Shown here: in pieces, positions 36,175 to 44,923 of the stretch
Numbering within the stretch: position 1 is the stretch's first letter
Layout of the letters: each line of letters starts with the position of its first letter
From: Hespellia sp.
Lineage (GTDB): Bacteria; Bacillota; Clostridia; Lachnospirales; Lachnospiraceae
Assembly (NCBI GenBank): GCA_028694105.1
Contig: JAQUUC010000009.1
Span: 33,618-97,617, forward strand
DNA: 64,000 nt
Direction of reading: 5' to 3'
The notes under the pieces: generated by a model
Seen by the model: only the letters and a program-made list of their open reading frames with translations
Told to the model about the DNA's origin: nothing
Database searches by the model: none
Made by a program: the position numbers and the translations under genes

Positions 36175-36210
36175 AAGAATTATTGATCTCTGGCCAAGAC
36201 GATAATTCTT
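36175..36210 (+). terminator. Hairpin between ribokinase and nucleoside hydrolase genes
   Basis: AAGAATTAT (36175-36183) and ATAATTCTT (36202-36210) form a 9-base stem. It is AT-rich and probably a processing or partial termination signal within the operon. Confidence 0.4.
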
Positions 36211-36264
36211 GAAAAAATATAACACAAGGTAGTGCAAATAGCGCTGCCAACAAGGAGGATAAAA

Positions 36265-37200
36265 ATGAGTAGAATACCAGTACATATTGATGTAGACACA
36301 GGAACCGATGATGCAATTGCACTCTTATGTGCGCTTATGAGTGAGGACAAGATTGATATCTTATCATTCTCGGCAGTAGCGGGAAACGCACCACTTGACT
36401 GCACAACAAAGAACACGTTGGATATTGCTGACATGATGGGAAATAAAGCACCGGTTGCAATTGGTGCGGCAGAGCCTCTTATCCGTGATCTGAGAGTTGC
36501 AATTTCTCATGGAAAAACCGGACTCGGAAATGTTGTCATTCCATCGGCAACAAGACCTTTTAGTGAACTGAGCGCATACGACCAGATTTATGAGTCAGCA
36601 TGCAAAGCAGACGGTGAACTTATTTATCTTGGAACAGGACCACAGACGAATCTTGCACTGGCATTAAAAGTACATCCGGATTTAAAGGACAAAATCAAAA
36701 GAGTTGTTTTGATGGGTGGCTCGTTAATCGGCGGAAACACAACACAGACATCAGAGTTTAATGCATATGTTGACCCGGAGGCAATGAAAATAGTAATGCG
36801 TTCAGGGATTCCTACGACAATGGTTGGATTAGATGTCACATTACAGACAGAACTTCCTGTCTGGGTAATTGAAGAGCTTCGTAAACTTGATAACAAGTAT
36901 GCAAAGCTTGCAGTACAGGTTATGGATTTCATGCTGATCCGCAATAAAGAATATGGTTTTGATGTAGCCAATATCCATGATGCACTTGCATTCTGTGCCA
37001 TTGTTTATCCGGAAGTCATCAAAACAAAGAAATATTTTATTGATGTTGCGACAGCGGAGGAAATGGTGAGAGGAATGACCGTTGCAGACTTTAGAGATGT
37101 CATCACTGACAAAGAACCAAATGTAGACTGTGCCGAAGAAGTTGATGTACAGGGTTTCTGGAATTGGATGGTAGATTTATTTAAATCAAAGGAAGCGTAA
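36265..37200 (+). CDS. Inosine/uridine-preferring nucleoside hydrolase
   Basis: A 311-residue nucleoside hydrolase of the IUNH family that splits ribonucleosides into a base and ribose. The calcium-binding motif DVDTGTDDA is at about residues 9-17. Further family segments are ILSFSAVAGNAPLDCTTKNTL, LGTGPQTNLALAL, VVLMGGSLIGGNTTQTSEFNAYVDPEA and the His-Asp pair in NIHDALAF. An upstream in-frame ATG at 36232 is rejected in favour of 36265, which has AAGGAGG. It would supply ribose to the ribokinase just upstream. Confidence 0.93.
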   Translation: MSRIPVHIDVDTGTDDAIALLCALMSEDKIDILSFSAVAGNAPLDCTTKNTLDIADMMGNKAPVAIGAAEPLIRDLRVAISHGKTGLGNVVIPSATRPFSELSAYDQIYESACKADGELIYLGTGPQTNLALALKVHPDLKDKIKRVVLMGGSLIGGNTTQTSEFNAYVDPEAMKIVMRSGIPTTMVGLDVTLQTELPVWVIEELRKLDNKYAKLAVQVMDFMLIRNKEYGFDVANIHDALAFCAIVYPEVIKTKKYFIDVATAEEMVRGMTVADFRDVITDKEPNVDCAEEVDVQGFWNWMVDLFKSKEA

Positions 37201-37216
37201 CAGACAATGAGATAAA

Positions 37217-37242
37217 AAGGGCGGAGAATTGAGCCCGCCCTT
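37217..37242 (+). terminator. Hairpin before the MFS gene
   Basis: AAGGGCGG (37217-37224) and CCGCCCTT (37235-37242) form an 8-base GC-rich stem with a 10-base loop, between the nucleoside hydrolase and the transporter. It may lower transporter expression relative to the enzymes. Confidence 0.5.
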
Positions 37243-37261
37243 AAAAGAAAGGAATGAGACA

Positions 37262-38491
37262 ATGAAAAAAATACAAAATAAATGGATTCTGCTATTTGTC
37301 ATTTGTCTTGGCGGAGGTATTATTTATATTTTCCCATACCTTCAATATACATTTTACGATAGCATGATGGAGGCATTGAAATTCAACAATACACAGATGG
37401 GAAATATCATGTCTGTATACGGAGCATTGAATCTGGTCGCTTATTTTATCGGTGGTGTGGTGGCAGATAAATTCCCGCCAAAATATCTGCTGACTTTCTC
37501 CCTTGCGGCAACAGGTATCGTGGGCTTCTGGTTCGCAGCATTTCCATCTTATACAAGTATGCTGATTATCAGTGTTATCTGGTCGATCACAACTGTTTTC
37601 TCATACTGGCCGGCAGTAATTAAGGCGGTAAAGCTTTTGGGAAACAGCAATGAACAGGGGCGTCTGTTTGGTTTTAGAGAAGCACTGAACAGTATGATTT
37701 CTATGATCCTTTCATCTTTGGCACTCTTTATTTTCAGCCACAGTGGAGAAAATTTTAGAAATGTGGTTATTTTCTATAGTATTGCATACATTATTGTGGC
37801 GCTGGTAACATTCTTACTGCTTCCGAATCAGGAACCGGAAGAAGCGGACGAAAAGAGACCGGGAATCTTTGAGGGAATCGGTTATGTATTGAAATCACCT
37901 ACTGTATGGATTATCGGATTTGTTATCTTCTTTGCATATGGAATTGGTTCTACCATGGGCAGATTAGCACCGTATCTGACCGCCGTGTTCAAGATGGGAG
38001 CAACAACAGCAGGTATCGTGGCAATCCTTAACACGTATGCAGTTGGAAATGTCGGTGCGGTAGTTGGAGGAATCGTTACAGATAAAATCAAATCTTCCAT
38101 CAAATTTATTCTTTGGAGTTTTGTGATTATGGCAGTACTGCTTGTGGCATTTGTCCTGACACCGGGACTTCCGAGTCTCTTAATGGTTGCAGTGGTTCTG
38201 GGTCTTTGTATCCGGCTGGTACAGACAGCGGTTCGCGGTGTATATTTTGTTCCGCTGGATGAAGCGAAAATTCCGAACAAATATGTAGGAACGGCAGCAG
38301 GTGTTGTCAGTGTAATTGGTTTTGCACCGGATGCATTCCTGTTCACTATCTGGGGAAAAATTATGGATGCAAACCCGGGCGAAGCAGGATATAAGATGAT
38401 GTTCGGAGCTTTGATTGGATTTTGTGCAGTAGGATTTGTTTTGACGCTGGTTTTGAAAAAAATGTTAGCAAAGAAAGCTGTGAACGAATAG
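37262..38491 (+). CDS. MFS transporter, probable nucleoside importer
   Basis: A 409-residue major facilitator superfamily protein with twelve predicted membrane segments. The loop after helix 2 (GGVVADKFPPKY) and the segment GRLFGFREALNSM fit the MFS pattern. It is the third gene of the LacI-controlled operon, so it probably brings in nucleosides or ribose (inference from context; the family does not fix the substrate). The start at 37262 has AAAGGA upstream; an earlier in-frame start at 37229 overlaps the intercistronic hairpin and is rejected. Confidence 0.85.
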   Translation: MKKIQNKWILLFVICLGGGIIYIFPYLQYTFYDSMMEALKFNNTQMGNIMSVYGALNLVAYFIGGVVADKFPPKYLLTFSLAATGIVGFWFAAFPSYTSMLIISVIWSITTVFSYWPAVIKAVKLLGNSNEQGRLFGFREALNSMISMILSSLALFIFSHSGENFRNVVIFYSIAYIIVALVTFLLLPNQEPEEADEKRPGIFEGIGYVLKSPTVWIIGFVIFFAYGIGSTMGRLAPYLTAVFKMGATTAGIVAILNTYAVGNVGAVVGGIVTDKIKSSIKFILWSFVIMAVLLVAFVLTPGLPSLLMVAVVLGLCIRLVQTAVRGVYFVPLDEAKIPNKYVGTAAGVVSVIGFAPDAFLFTIWGKIMDANPGEAGYKMMFGALIGFCAVGFVLTLVLKKMLAKKAVNE

Positions 38492-38507
38492 ACTGGACGA
38501 TGAATAA

Positions 38508-38546
38508 AAGAGGCAGAAGCAGCGGTTTGTGCTGTTTCTGCCTCTT
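38508..38546 (+). terminator. Terminator-like hairpin after the MFS gene
   Basis: AAGAGGCAGAAGCAGC pairs with GCTGTTTCTGCCTCTT (16 pairs, one G-U) around a 7-base loop. The T-run after it is weak. Confidence 0.65.
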
Positions 38547-38605
38547 GGTTACCGGTGAATCTTTACTCGCTATGAAAATGAAGTGATTTGACAGGAGGAC
38601 TACGT

Positions 38606-40168
38606 ATGGACTTGCTAAAAGAAATGATCGATTTGATTATAGGAAGAAAAGAATTCTTTTTGAATCTTCTGTGGGAACACTTTTACATTTCATTTAGTTC
38701 AATCGTGATTGCCAGTGTAATCGGGATTACACTGGGGATTGTAATCAGCGAATACCGCGGCAGTTCAAAAATCATTCTTGGAGTCATTAACTTTATTTAT
38801 ACGATTCCATCCATCGCACTGCTTGGTATTTTAATTCCATTTTCCGGCATTGGAAATGTGACTGCAATGATCGCGCTGTCAATCTATGCATTGCTTCCGA
38901 TGGTCCGAAACACATTTACTGGAATCACTAATGTTGATGAACGTGTCATCGAGGCTGCGCGCGGAATGGGGAGTACAAGATTTCAAATTCTATATAAAAT
39001 CAAAATACCAATTGCGCTTCCTGTTATTATGTCCGGTTTTCGAAATATGGTCACTATGACAATCGCACTCGCAGGAATTGCATCCTTCATTGGTGCAGGC
39101 GGACTGGGAACTGCGATTTATCGTGGAATAACAACGAATAATACTGCAATGACACTAACGGGAAGTCTCATGATTGCAATTCTGGCATTGGTGGTTGATG
39201 GAATGCTGGGTTTCTTCGAAAAAATGAGTGGCAGACGAAACCGGAAAAAAAGAAAAGTGAGAATCATCCTTTGTGGAGGAATGATCGCACTGCTTATAAT
39301 TGGTATCGCTGGAAATATGATACGTTCAAATCAGAATAGTGAAAAAATAGTTCGTATTGCAACGAAGCCGGTAACAGAACAGTATATCATTGGGGAAATA
39401 CTAAAGGAAATCATTGAGCAGGATACGGATATTACAGTGGAACTGACGCAGGGAATCGGTGGCGGAACCTCAAATATAATGCCCGGAATGCAGAGCGGGG
39501 AGTTTGATATGTATCCGGAATATACTTGTACGGGATGGAATCTGGTCTTGGGACATACCGGAGTCTATGATGAAAGCATGTATTCGAAACTGCGAAAAGA
39601 ATACGAAGAATCTTATGATTTTACATGGAAAGGGCAGATGGGATTTAGTAACGCATATGCGCTGGCAGTGTCGAAAGAGGTGGCGGAAAAATACGGTCTA
39701 AAGACCTGCTCGGATTTGCAGAAGGTTTCCGGGCAACTGGTATTTGGAGCGGAGTATGATTTCTTTGAGCGTCCGGATGGATATGGGAAAATGTGCGAGA
39801 TCTATGGGTTTACATTCAAAAATGTCAGGGATGTCGATATCGGTCTGAAATATCAGGCGGTCAATGAGGGAAAAATAGATGTGATGGATGTGTTTACAAC
39901 GGATGGACAATTATCCAAGGCACAGGTCGTGATATTAGAGGATGATAAAGGGTATTTTTCGTCTGCAAAGGAAGGAATTGTCATCCGCAGGGAGGTATTG
40001 CAGAAGTATCCGGAACTGGAAACTGTTTTTAAAAAGCTGGAGAACACCGTGGACAACGAAGCGATGGCTGAGATGAACTATCAGGTGGAAGAGGGGAAAA
40101 AAGATACGAAAGATGTGGCACATACCTTTCTTCTGGAAAAAGGCTTGCTGAAAGGAGCAGAAGAGTAA
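38606..40168 (+). CDS. ABC importer permease fused to substrate-binding domain (OpuC/EgtU type)
   Basis: A 520-residue fusion. Residues about 1-210 are an ABC permease with five to six membrane segments (YTIPSIALLGILIPF and the EAA-like loop VIEAARGMGSTRFQILYKIKIP). A further membrane segment at about 222-243 leads to an extracellular OsmF/OpuC-type binding domain (KIVRIATKPVTEQYIIGEIL, GGGTSNIMPGMQSGEFDMYPEYT). This architecture occurs in transporters for glycine betaine, carnitine or choline and in the ergothioneine importer EgtU. The ligand cannot be settled by eye. AGGAGG supports the start at 38606. The ATPase gene follows with a one-base overlap. Confidence 0.87.
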   Translation: MDLLKEMIDLIIGRKEFFLNLLWEHFYISFSSIVIASVIGITLGIVISEYRGSSKIILGVINFIYTIPSIALLGILIPFSGIGNVTAMIALSIYALLPMVRNTFTGITNVDERVIEAARGMGSTRFQILYKIKIPIALPVIMSGFRNMVTMTIALAGIASFIGAGGLGTAIYRGITTNNTAMTLTGSLMIAILALVVDGMLGFFEKMSGRRNRKKRKVRIILCGGMIALLIIGIAGNMIRSNQNSEKIVRIATKPVTEQYIIGEILKEIIEQDTDITVELTQGIGGGTSNIMPGMQSGEFDMYPEYTCTGWNLVLGHTGVYDESMYSKLRKEYEESYDFTWKGQMGFSNAYALAVSKEVAEKYGLKTCSDLQKVSGQLVFGAEYDFFERPDGYGKMCEIYGFTFKNVRDVDIGLKYQAVNEGKIDVMDVFTTDGQLSKAQVVILEDDKGYFSSAKEGIVIRREVLQKYPELETVFKKLENTVDNEAMAEMNYQVEEGKKDTKDVAHTFLLEKGLLKGAEE

Positions 40169-40899
40169 TGGAACCAATCATCAAATATCAGGATGTAAAA
40201 AAGGTATACGGGGAAAAGACAATTGTAGAACATTTTAATCTGTCAATAGAAAAGGGGGAATTTCTGACAATTATCGGAAGCTCCGGAAGCGGGAAGACAA
40301 CGATTCTGAAAATGGTAAATGGACTCATCATACCGGATGAAGGGACTGTTTTCGTTGAAGGAAAGGACATCCTAAAAGAAGACCTGATACAGCTTAGAAG
40401 GAATATCGGTTACGCGATACAGGGAAGTGTCCTGTTTCCAAATATGACGGTGGAAAAAAATATTGCATATGTTCCGAATCTTTTAAATGATAAAAAGGAA
40501 AAAACAAATCAGGCAGTGCAAAAGTGGATTCGGATTGCAGGACTGGAAGAAGAATTATTAAACCGATATCCGGATGAATTGTCAGGAGGGCAGCAGCAGA
40601 GGGTTGGGATTGCAAGAGCGCTTGCAGCATCCCCTGAAATATTGCTTATGGATGAACCGTTCGGAGCGGTGGATGAGATTACAAGAGGAGAATTGCAAAG
40701 AGAAATTAAAAGAATCCACGAAGAAACGAATATTACCATTTTATTTGTGACCCATGATATTAATGAAGCAATGACTCTTGGAAGCAAAGTCCTGGTCATG
40801 AATGCAGGAGCTATTGATCAATATGGCACACCGGAGGAAATCATGAGTTTACCAAAAACGGATTTTGTAAGAAAATTAGTTGCAAATTCAAGAAAATAA
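40168..40899 (+). CDS. ABC importer ATPase (OpuCA/EgtV type)
   Basis: A 243-residue ATPase of the quaternary-amine uptake type. Walker A is GSSGSGKTT at about residues 35-43, the Q loop is IGYAIQ, the signature is LSGGQQQRVGIARAL, Walker B is ILLMDEPFGAVD, and the switch His is in FVTHDINEAM. The CBS domains found at the C-terminus of some OpuCA proteins are absent, so this is the short form. The start overlaps the preceding stop in TAATG, so it is coupled to the permease-binding fusion. Confidence 0.92.
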   Translation: MEPIIKYQDVKKVYGEKTIVEHFNLSIEKGEFLTIIGSSGSGKTTILKMVNGLIIPDEGTVFVEGKDILKEDLIQLRRNIGYAIQGSVLFPNMTVEKNIAYVPNLLNDKKEKTNQAVQKWIRIAGLEEELLNRYPDELSGGQQQRVGIARALAASPEILLMDEPFGAVDEITRGELQREIKRIHEETNITILFVTHDINEAMTLGSKVLVMNAGAIDQYGTPEEIMSLPKTDFVRKLVANSRK

Positions 40900-40934
40900 A
40901 GCGTGAGAACAAAGAATAAGAAGCATGAAGTTCA

Positions 40935-40963
40935 TTGACATTGCATATATTTAATGATAAACT
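40935..40963 (+). promoter_or_regulatory. dapA promoter
   Basis: A perfect TTGACA (40935-40940) is 17 bases from TAAACT (40958-40963), with TG one base before the -10. No lysine riboswitch-like structure was recognised in the following 60-base leader. Confidence 0.55.
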
Positions 40964-41021
40964 TTTAAGAAGTATTTGGAAGCTTTACTTAGAATATATA
41001 TCGAATGTCAGGAGGATTATA

Positions 41022-41912
41022 ATGACAATTTTTAAAGGGGCAGGAGTGGCAATTATTACACCATTTCATGCAGACGGAAGTATTAATTATGATAAATTGG
41101 ACGAACTGATTAACTATCACTGTGAGAATGGTACGGACGCGATTGTGATTTGTGGTACCACAGGAGAGTCTGCTACGATGACAGAGGCAGAGCACATGGA
41201 CTGTATTCGTTTTACGGTCCAGCAGACGAAGAAGCGTCTCCCGGTTATCGCAGGAACCGGATCAAACTGCACGAAGACTGCAATTGATCTTTCAACGTCA
41301 GCGGCAGCAGCCGGGGCGGATGGAATTCTGATTGTGACTCCTTACTATAATAAGGCAACACAGGAAGGTCTGAAAGCACATTATAAAGCAATTGTACGCG
41401 AAGCCAGGGTTCCGGCTATTTTATATAGCGTGGCCAGCAGAACCGGTGTCAATATCGAGCCTGCAACCGTGGCGTCCCTTGTAAAAGAGGAAGAGTACAT
41501 TGTCGGAGTGAAGGAAGCATCCGGCAACATTTCTCAGGTTGCCAGAATCATGCAGATGACAGACGGCAACATCGACCTCTATTCGGGAAATGATGATCAG
41601 ATTGTGCCATTGCTGTCTTTAGGCGGAAAAGGTGTTATCTCTGTATTGTCGAATGTTGCACCGACTGAGACGCATGAGATCTGTGCCAGATTCTTTGCAG
41701 GGGATATTGCCGGAAGCCGTGATCTGCAGCTGAAAGCGCTTCCACTGATTGAGCAGCTGTTCTGCGAGGTGAATCCGATTCCGGTTAAGAAAGCAGTCAG
41801 CCTGATGGGTATGGAGGCAGGACCGCTTCGTATGCCACTGACAGAGCTTACAGAAGCACATACAGAGAGCCTTGCAAAAGCAATGCGGGATTTTGGAATT
41901 AAGTTAGCCTAG
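41022..41912 (+). CDS. dapA: 4-hydroxy-tetrahydrodipicolinate synthase
   Basis: A 296-residue DapA, which condenses aspartate semialdehyde with pyruvate in lysine/diaminopimelate synthesis. The motifs are GAGVAIITPFHADGSINYDKL, CGTTGESATM, VTPYYNKATQEGL and the Schiff-base Lys in VGVKEASGN. The loop usually written YNVPSRTG reads YSVASRTG here, with two changes near the active-site Tyr. The start at 41022 has a perfect AGGAGG; the frame opens earlier without support. The gene has its own promoter and a hairpin separates it from dapB. Confidence 0.93.
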   Translation: MTIFKGAGVAIITPFHADGSINYDKLDELINYHCENGTDAIVICGTTGESATMTEAEHMDCIRFTVQQTKKRLPVIAGTGSNCTKTAIDLSTSAAAAGADGILIVTPYYNKATQEGLKAHYKAIVREARVPAILYSVASRTGVNIEPATVASLVKEEEYIVGVKEASGNISQVARIMQMTDGNIDLYSGNDDQIVPLLSLGGKGVISVLSNVAPTETHEICARFFAGDIAGSRDLQLKALPLIEQLFCEVNPIPVKKAVSLMGMEAGPLRMPLTELTEAHTESLAKAMRDFGIKLA

Positions 41913-41952
41913 ACTGGAAGTGTTCCGATTGCGAACATTTTTATATGAAAAC

Positions 41953-41997
41953 AAAGGATACCGTAGTTGAGTTAAACTCAATTTTATGGTATCCTTT
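41953..41997 (+). terminator. Hairpin between dapA and dapB
   Basis: AAAGGATACC (41953-41962) and GGTATCCTTT (41988-41997) form the outer stem, with TTGAGTT/AACTCAA inside. A short T-run is built into the right arm. It would end or reduce dapA transcripts before dapB. Confidence 0.7.
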
Positions 41998-42051
41998 TCC
42001 TATATGGTGATAAAGCAAACAGATCACGCAAGAATTGCAGGAGGAAAGATA

Positions 42052-42810
42052 ATGATAAAGTTAATAATGCATGGATGTAACGGGAAAATGGGACGCATGA
42101 TTACAGGAATCATCCGTGAAGACAAGGATGTGGAATTAGTGGCAGGCGTGGATAATTACACGGGTGTACCGAATGAGTATCCCGTTTTCTCTGAGATTGG
42201 GAAATGTGATGTGGAGGCAGATGCTGTGATCGACTTTTCCAATGCAGGAGCGGTCGACGGATTACTGGATTACTGTGTGGAGAAGAATCTTCCGGTTGTT
42301 CTCTGTACGACAGGCCTTTCGGAGGAACAGATCAAAAAGGTGGAAGAGACAAGTAAGAAAATCGCGGTTTTGAAATCAGCGAATATGTCACTTGGAATCA
42401 ATCTTCTTCTGAAACTGTTGAAGGATGCGGCCAAAGTATTGTCACCGTCAGGCTTTGACATTGAAATCGTGGAGAAGCATCACAACCAGAAGCTGGATGC
42501 ACCGAGCGGAACTGCAATTGCACTGGCGGATTCTATCAGCGAAGAGTTGGATAATGGATGTGAGTATACATACGACCGCAGCCAAGTTCGCAGAAAACGT
42601 GAAAAAAATGAAATCGGAATCTCCGCAGTTCGCGGTGGCACCATCGTGGGCGAGCATGAAGTGATTTTCGCGGGCGAAGATGAAGTAATCGAATTCAAGC
42701 ATACAGCATATTCCAGAGCCGTCTTTGGAAAAGGTGCGGTGGAAGCAGGCAAATTTTTAGCGGGCAGACCGGCCGGGATGTACGATATGTCAGATGTGAT
42801 TGGACTATAG
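42052..42810 (+). CDS. dapB: 4-hydroxy-tetrahydrodipicolinate reductase
   Basis: A 252-residue DapB, the NAD(P)H-dependent reductase that follows DapA. The nucleotide-binding N-terminus is KLIMHGCNGKMGRMITGI. The catalytic region has EIVEKHHNQKLDAPSGTAIALAD, and ISAVRGGTIVGEHEVIFAGEDEVIEFKHTA is the usual C-terminal signature. AGGAGGAAAG precedes the ATG at 42052; the earlier in-frame ATG at 41986 falls in the upstream hairpin. Confidence 0.96.
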   Translation: MIKLIMHGCNGKMGRMITGIIREDKDVELVAGVDNYTGVPNEYPVFSEIGKCDVEADAVIDFSNAGAVDGLLDYCVEKNLPVVLCTTGLSEEQIKKVEETSKKIAVLKSANMSLGINLLLKLLKDAAKVLSPSGFDIEIVEKHHNQKLDAPSGTAIALADSISEELDNGCEYTYDRSQVRRKREKNEIGISAVRGGTIVGEHEVIFAGEDEVIEFKHTAYSRAVFGKGAVEAGKFLAGRPAGMYDMSDVIGL

Positions 42811-42885
42811 CTGGTAAAAGTCGGTGCCGGAGGCCTTTGGTAATATCCGCCGGTTCTAACATGAAATATGGGGAGGAAATGTACG

Positions 42886-44838
42886 ATGAAGGATTTGGAA
42901 TTACGGTATTTGGAACGATTATCGGATTTATATCCGACGATTGCCGCTGCATCTACGGAAATCATTAATTTGCAGTCAATCTTAAATCTTCCGAAGGGAA
43001 CCGAGAATTTCCTGACAGACATCCATGGAGAGCACGAGGCGTTTTCGCATGTGCTCAAGAACGGATCTGGCTCTGTGAGACGTAAGATAGACGATGTATT
43101 TGGAAACACGCTGACAAAGAAGGATAAGCAGTCACTCGCGACCCTGATTTATTACCCAAAAGAGAAGATGAAGCAGGTTAAAAAGACGGAATCGAACCTC
43201 GAAGACTGGTACAAAATCAATCTGTTCCGTCTGATTGAAGTGAGCAAACGCGCGGCGAGCAAGTATACCAGATCGAAGGTCCGCAAGGCACTTCCGAAGG
43301 ATTTTGCGTATGTAATCGAAGAACTGATTACGGAGAAGGCCGAAATCAATGACAAAGAGTCCTATTATAATGCAATCATCAGCACGATTATCAATATTGG
43401 AAGAGCAGAAGAATTTATCGCAGCTATTTCCGAATTGATTCAGCGTCTGGTTGTAGATCATTTACATATTGTCGGTGATATTTACGATCGTGGTCCGGGC
43501 CCGCATATTATCATGGAAAAACTCATGACATATCATTCCGTAGACATCCAGTGGGGAAATCATGATGTACTTTGGATGGGTGCGGCAGCGGGACAGCGTG
43601 CCTGTATCGCAAATGTAATCCGTATCTGCGCGCGTTATGGAAATCTGGCAATTCTGGAGGATGGCTATGGAATTAATTTACTTCCACTGGCAACCTTTGC
43701 ACTGCGAAGATACAAAGGCGATCCATGTGCCTGCTTCGCACTGAAAGGACACGAAGAAACCACAGCCGGAGAGCAGGATATGAACCAGAAGATGCACAAA
43801 GCAATTTCTGTCATTCAGTTTAAAATTGAGGGGCAGGTCATTGCCCGAAATCCAAGTTATAAGCTGGAAAATCGCAATCTTCTGGATAAAATGGATTTGG
43901 AAAAGGGAATTATCCGGCTGGACGGAAAAGAATACCAGCTGCTTGACAAGAATTTCCCGACACTTGATCCGGATCATCCTTATGAGCTTTCCGAGGAAGA
44001 GGAAGATATCATGGAACGTCTGGAACAGGCATTTCTCAGTTGCGAAAGCCTGCAGAAGCATATGCGGTTTCTGCTGACAAAAGGCGGTCTTTACAAGGTG
44101 TATAATAACAACCTGCTGTACCATGGCTGTGTTCCACTGAACGATGACGGAAGCTTTAAGGTTGCTGAAATCTATGGCAGGAAGTACAAGGGAAAGGCCT
44201 TGTACGAAGCGCTGGACAGTTATGTGAGAAAGGGATTTTTTGAAATCGATCCGGTTGAAAAAGAACGCGGAAAGGATATGATGTGGTATATCTGGCTGAA
44301 CCCGAATTCTCCGTTGTTCGGTAAGGATAAGATGGCAACCTTCGAACGCTATTTTATCACAGAGCCTGAGACTCATGTTGAGAAGAAAAACCCGTACTAT
44401 TTCCTGATTGAAAATGAAACCGTAATGGACAGTATTCTGGTGGAATTCGGTCTTAACGTGGAGGGTGCGCATATCGTCAACGGACATGTGCCGGTCAAAC
44501 AGAAGAACGGAGAAAGTCCGGTCAAATGTAACGGCAAGGTGCTTGTTATCGATGGCGGATTCTCTAAGGCGTACCAGAAACAAACCGGAATCGCCGGATA
44601 CACATTAATCTATAATTCCTATGGACTGCTTCTTGTTGCGCATGAACCGTTTGAGTCAACCGAAGCTGCGATTGAGAAAGAGAGTGATATCCATTCCGAG
44701 AGCCGTCTGGTTCAGCGGGCGATGGTGCGTCGTCTGGTAGGAGATACCGATGCCGGCAAAGAGCTGCGTGAGCAGATTGCAGATTTGGAGAAGCTGCTGG
44801 AGGCCTACCGGTCGGGGCAGATTGTGGAGAAGCTTTGA
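42886..44838 (+). CDS. fbp: Fructose-1,6-bisphosphatase, class III
   Basis: A 650-residue class III (Firmicute-type) fructose-1,6-bisphosphatase for gluconeogenesis. It has a metallophosphoesterase core: LTDIHGEHEAF near the N-terminus, VGDIYDRGPGPH and QWGNHDVLWMGAA in the middle, and VNGHVPVK and VIDGGFSKAYQ toward the C-terminus. The length is normal for this class. GGGGAGGAAA precedes the ATG at 42886. It follows dapB by 75 bases and may be read through from it. A very stable hairpin follows the stop codon. Confidence 0.96.
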   Translation: MKDLELRYLERLSDLYPTIAAASTEIINLQSILNLPKGTENFLTDIHGEHEAFSHVLKNGSGSVRRKIDDVFGNTLTKKDKQSLATLIYYPKEKMKQVKKTESNLEDWYKINLFRLIEVSKRAASKYTRSKVRKALPKDFAYVIEELITEKAEINDKESYYNAIISTIINIGRAEEFIAAISELIQRLVVDHLHIVGDIYDRGPGPHIIMEKLMTYHSVDIQWGNHDVLWMGAAAGQRACIANVIRICARYGNLAILEDGYGINLLPLATFALRRYKGDPCACFALKGHEETTAGEQDMNQKMHKAISVIQFKIEGQVIARNPSYKLENRNLLDKMDLEKGIIRLDGKEYQLLDKNFPTLDPDHPYELSEEEEDIMERLEQAFLSCESLQKHMRFLLTKGGLYKVYNNNLLYHGCVPLNDDGSFKVAEIYGRKYKGKALYEALDSYVRKGFFEIDPVEKERGKDMMWYIWLNPNSPLFGKDKMATFERYFITEPETHVEKKNPYYFLIENETVMDSILVEFGLNVEGAHIVNGHVPVKQKNGESPVKCNGKVLVIDGGFSKAYQKQTGIAGYTLIYNSYGLLLVAHEPFESTEAAIEKESDIHSESRLVQRAMVRRLVGDTDAGKELREQIADLEKLLEAYRSGQIVEKL

Positions 44839-44846
44839 TGTTCGAA

Positions 44847-44891
44847 CGAGTCGGGGGTGTGCTGTGAAAATCACAGCACACCCCCGACTCG
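44847..44891. repeat. Perfect 21-bp hairpin after fbp (copy 2 of a related pair)
   Basis: CGAGTCGGGGGTGTGCTGTGA (44847-44867) pairs perfectly with 44871-44891 around an AAA loop, and outer bases GAA/TTC can extend it across a small bulge. No T-run follows. The arm resembles that of the hairpin after ftsH (shared core GAGYCGGGGRTGTGC). It separates convergent fbp and degV-type genes and may act as a terminator for both. Confidence 0.75.
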
Positions 44892-44923
44892 CTCTTGTTC
44901 AAGATACTGAAGTAAACAGAAAT

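Noticed and set aside
40900..41021. Lysine riboswitch or T-box before dapA
   Set aside because: The leader is about 60 bases and AT-rich, with no recognisable conserved core or terminator.
43678..44583. 301-residue minus-strand open frame over fbp
   Set aside because: It is a shadow of the class III fructose bisphosphatase, which is fully supported on the plus strand.
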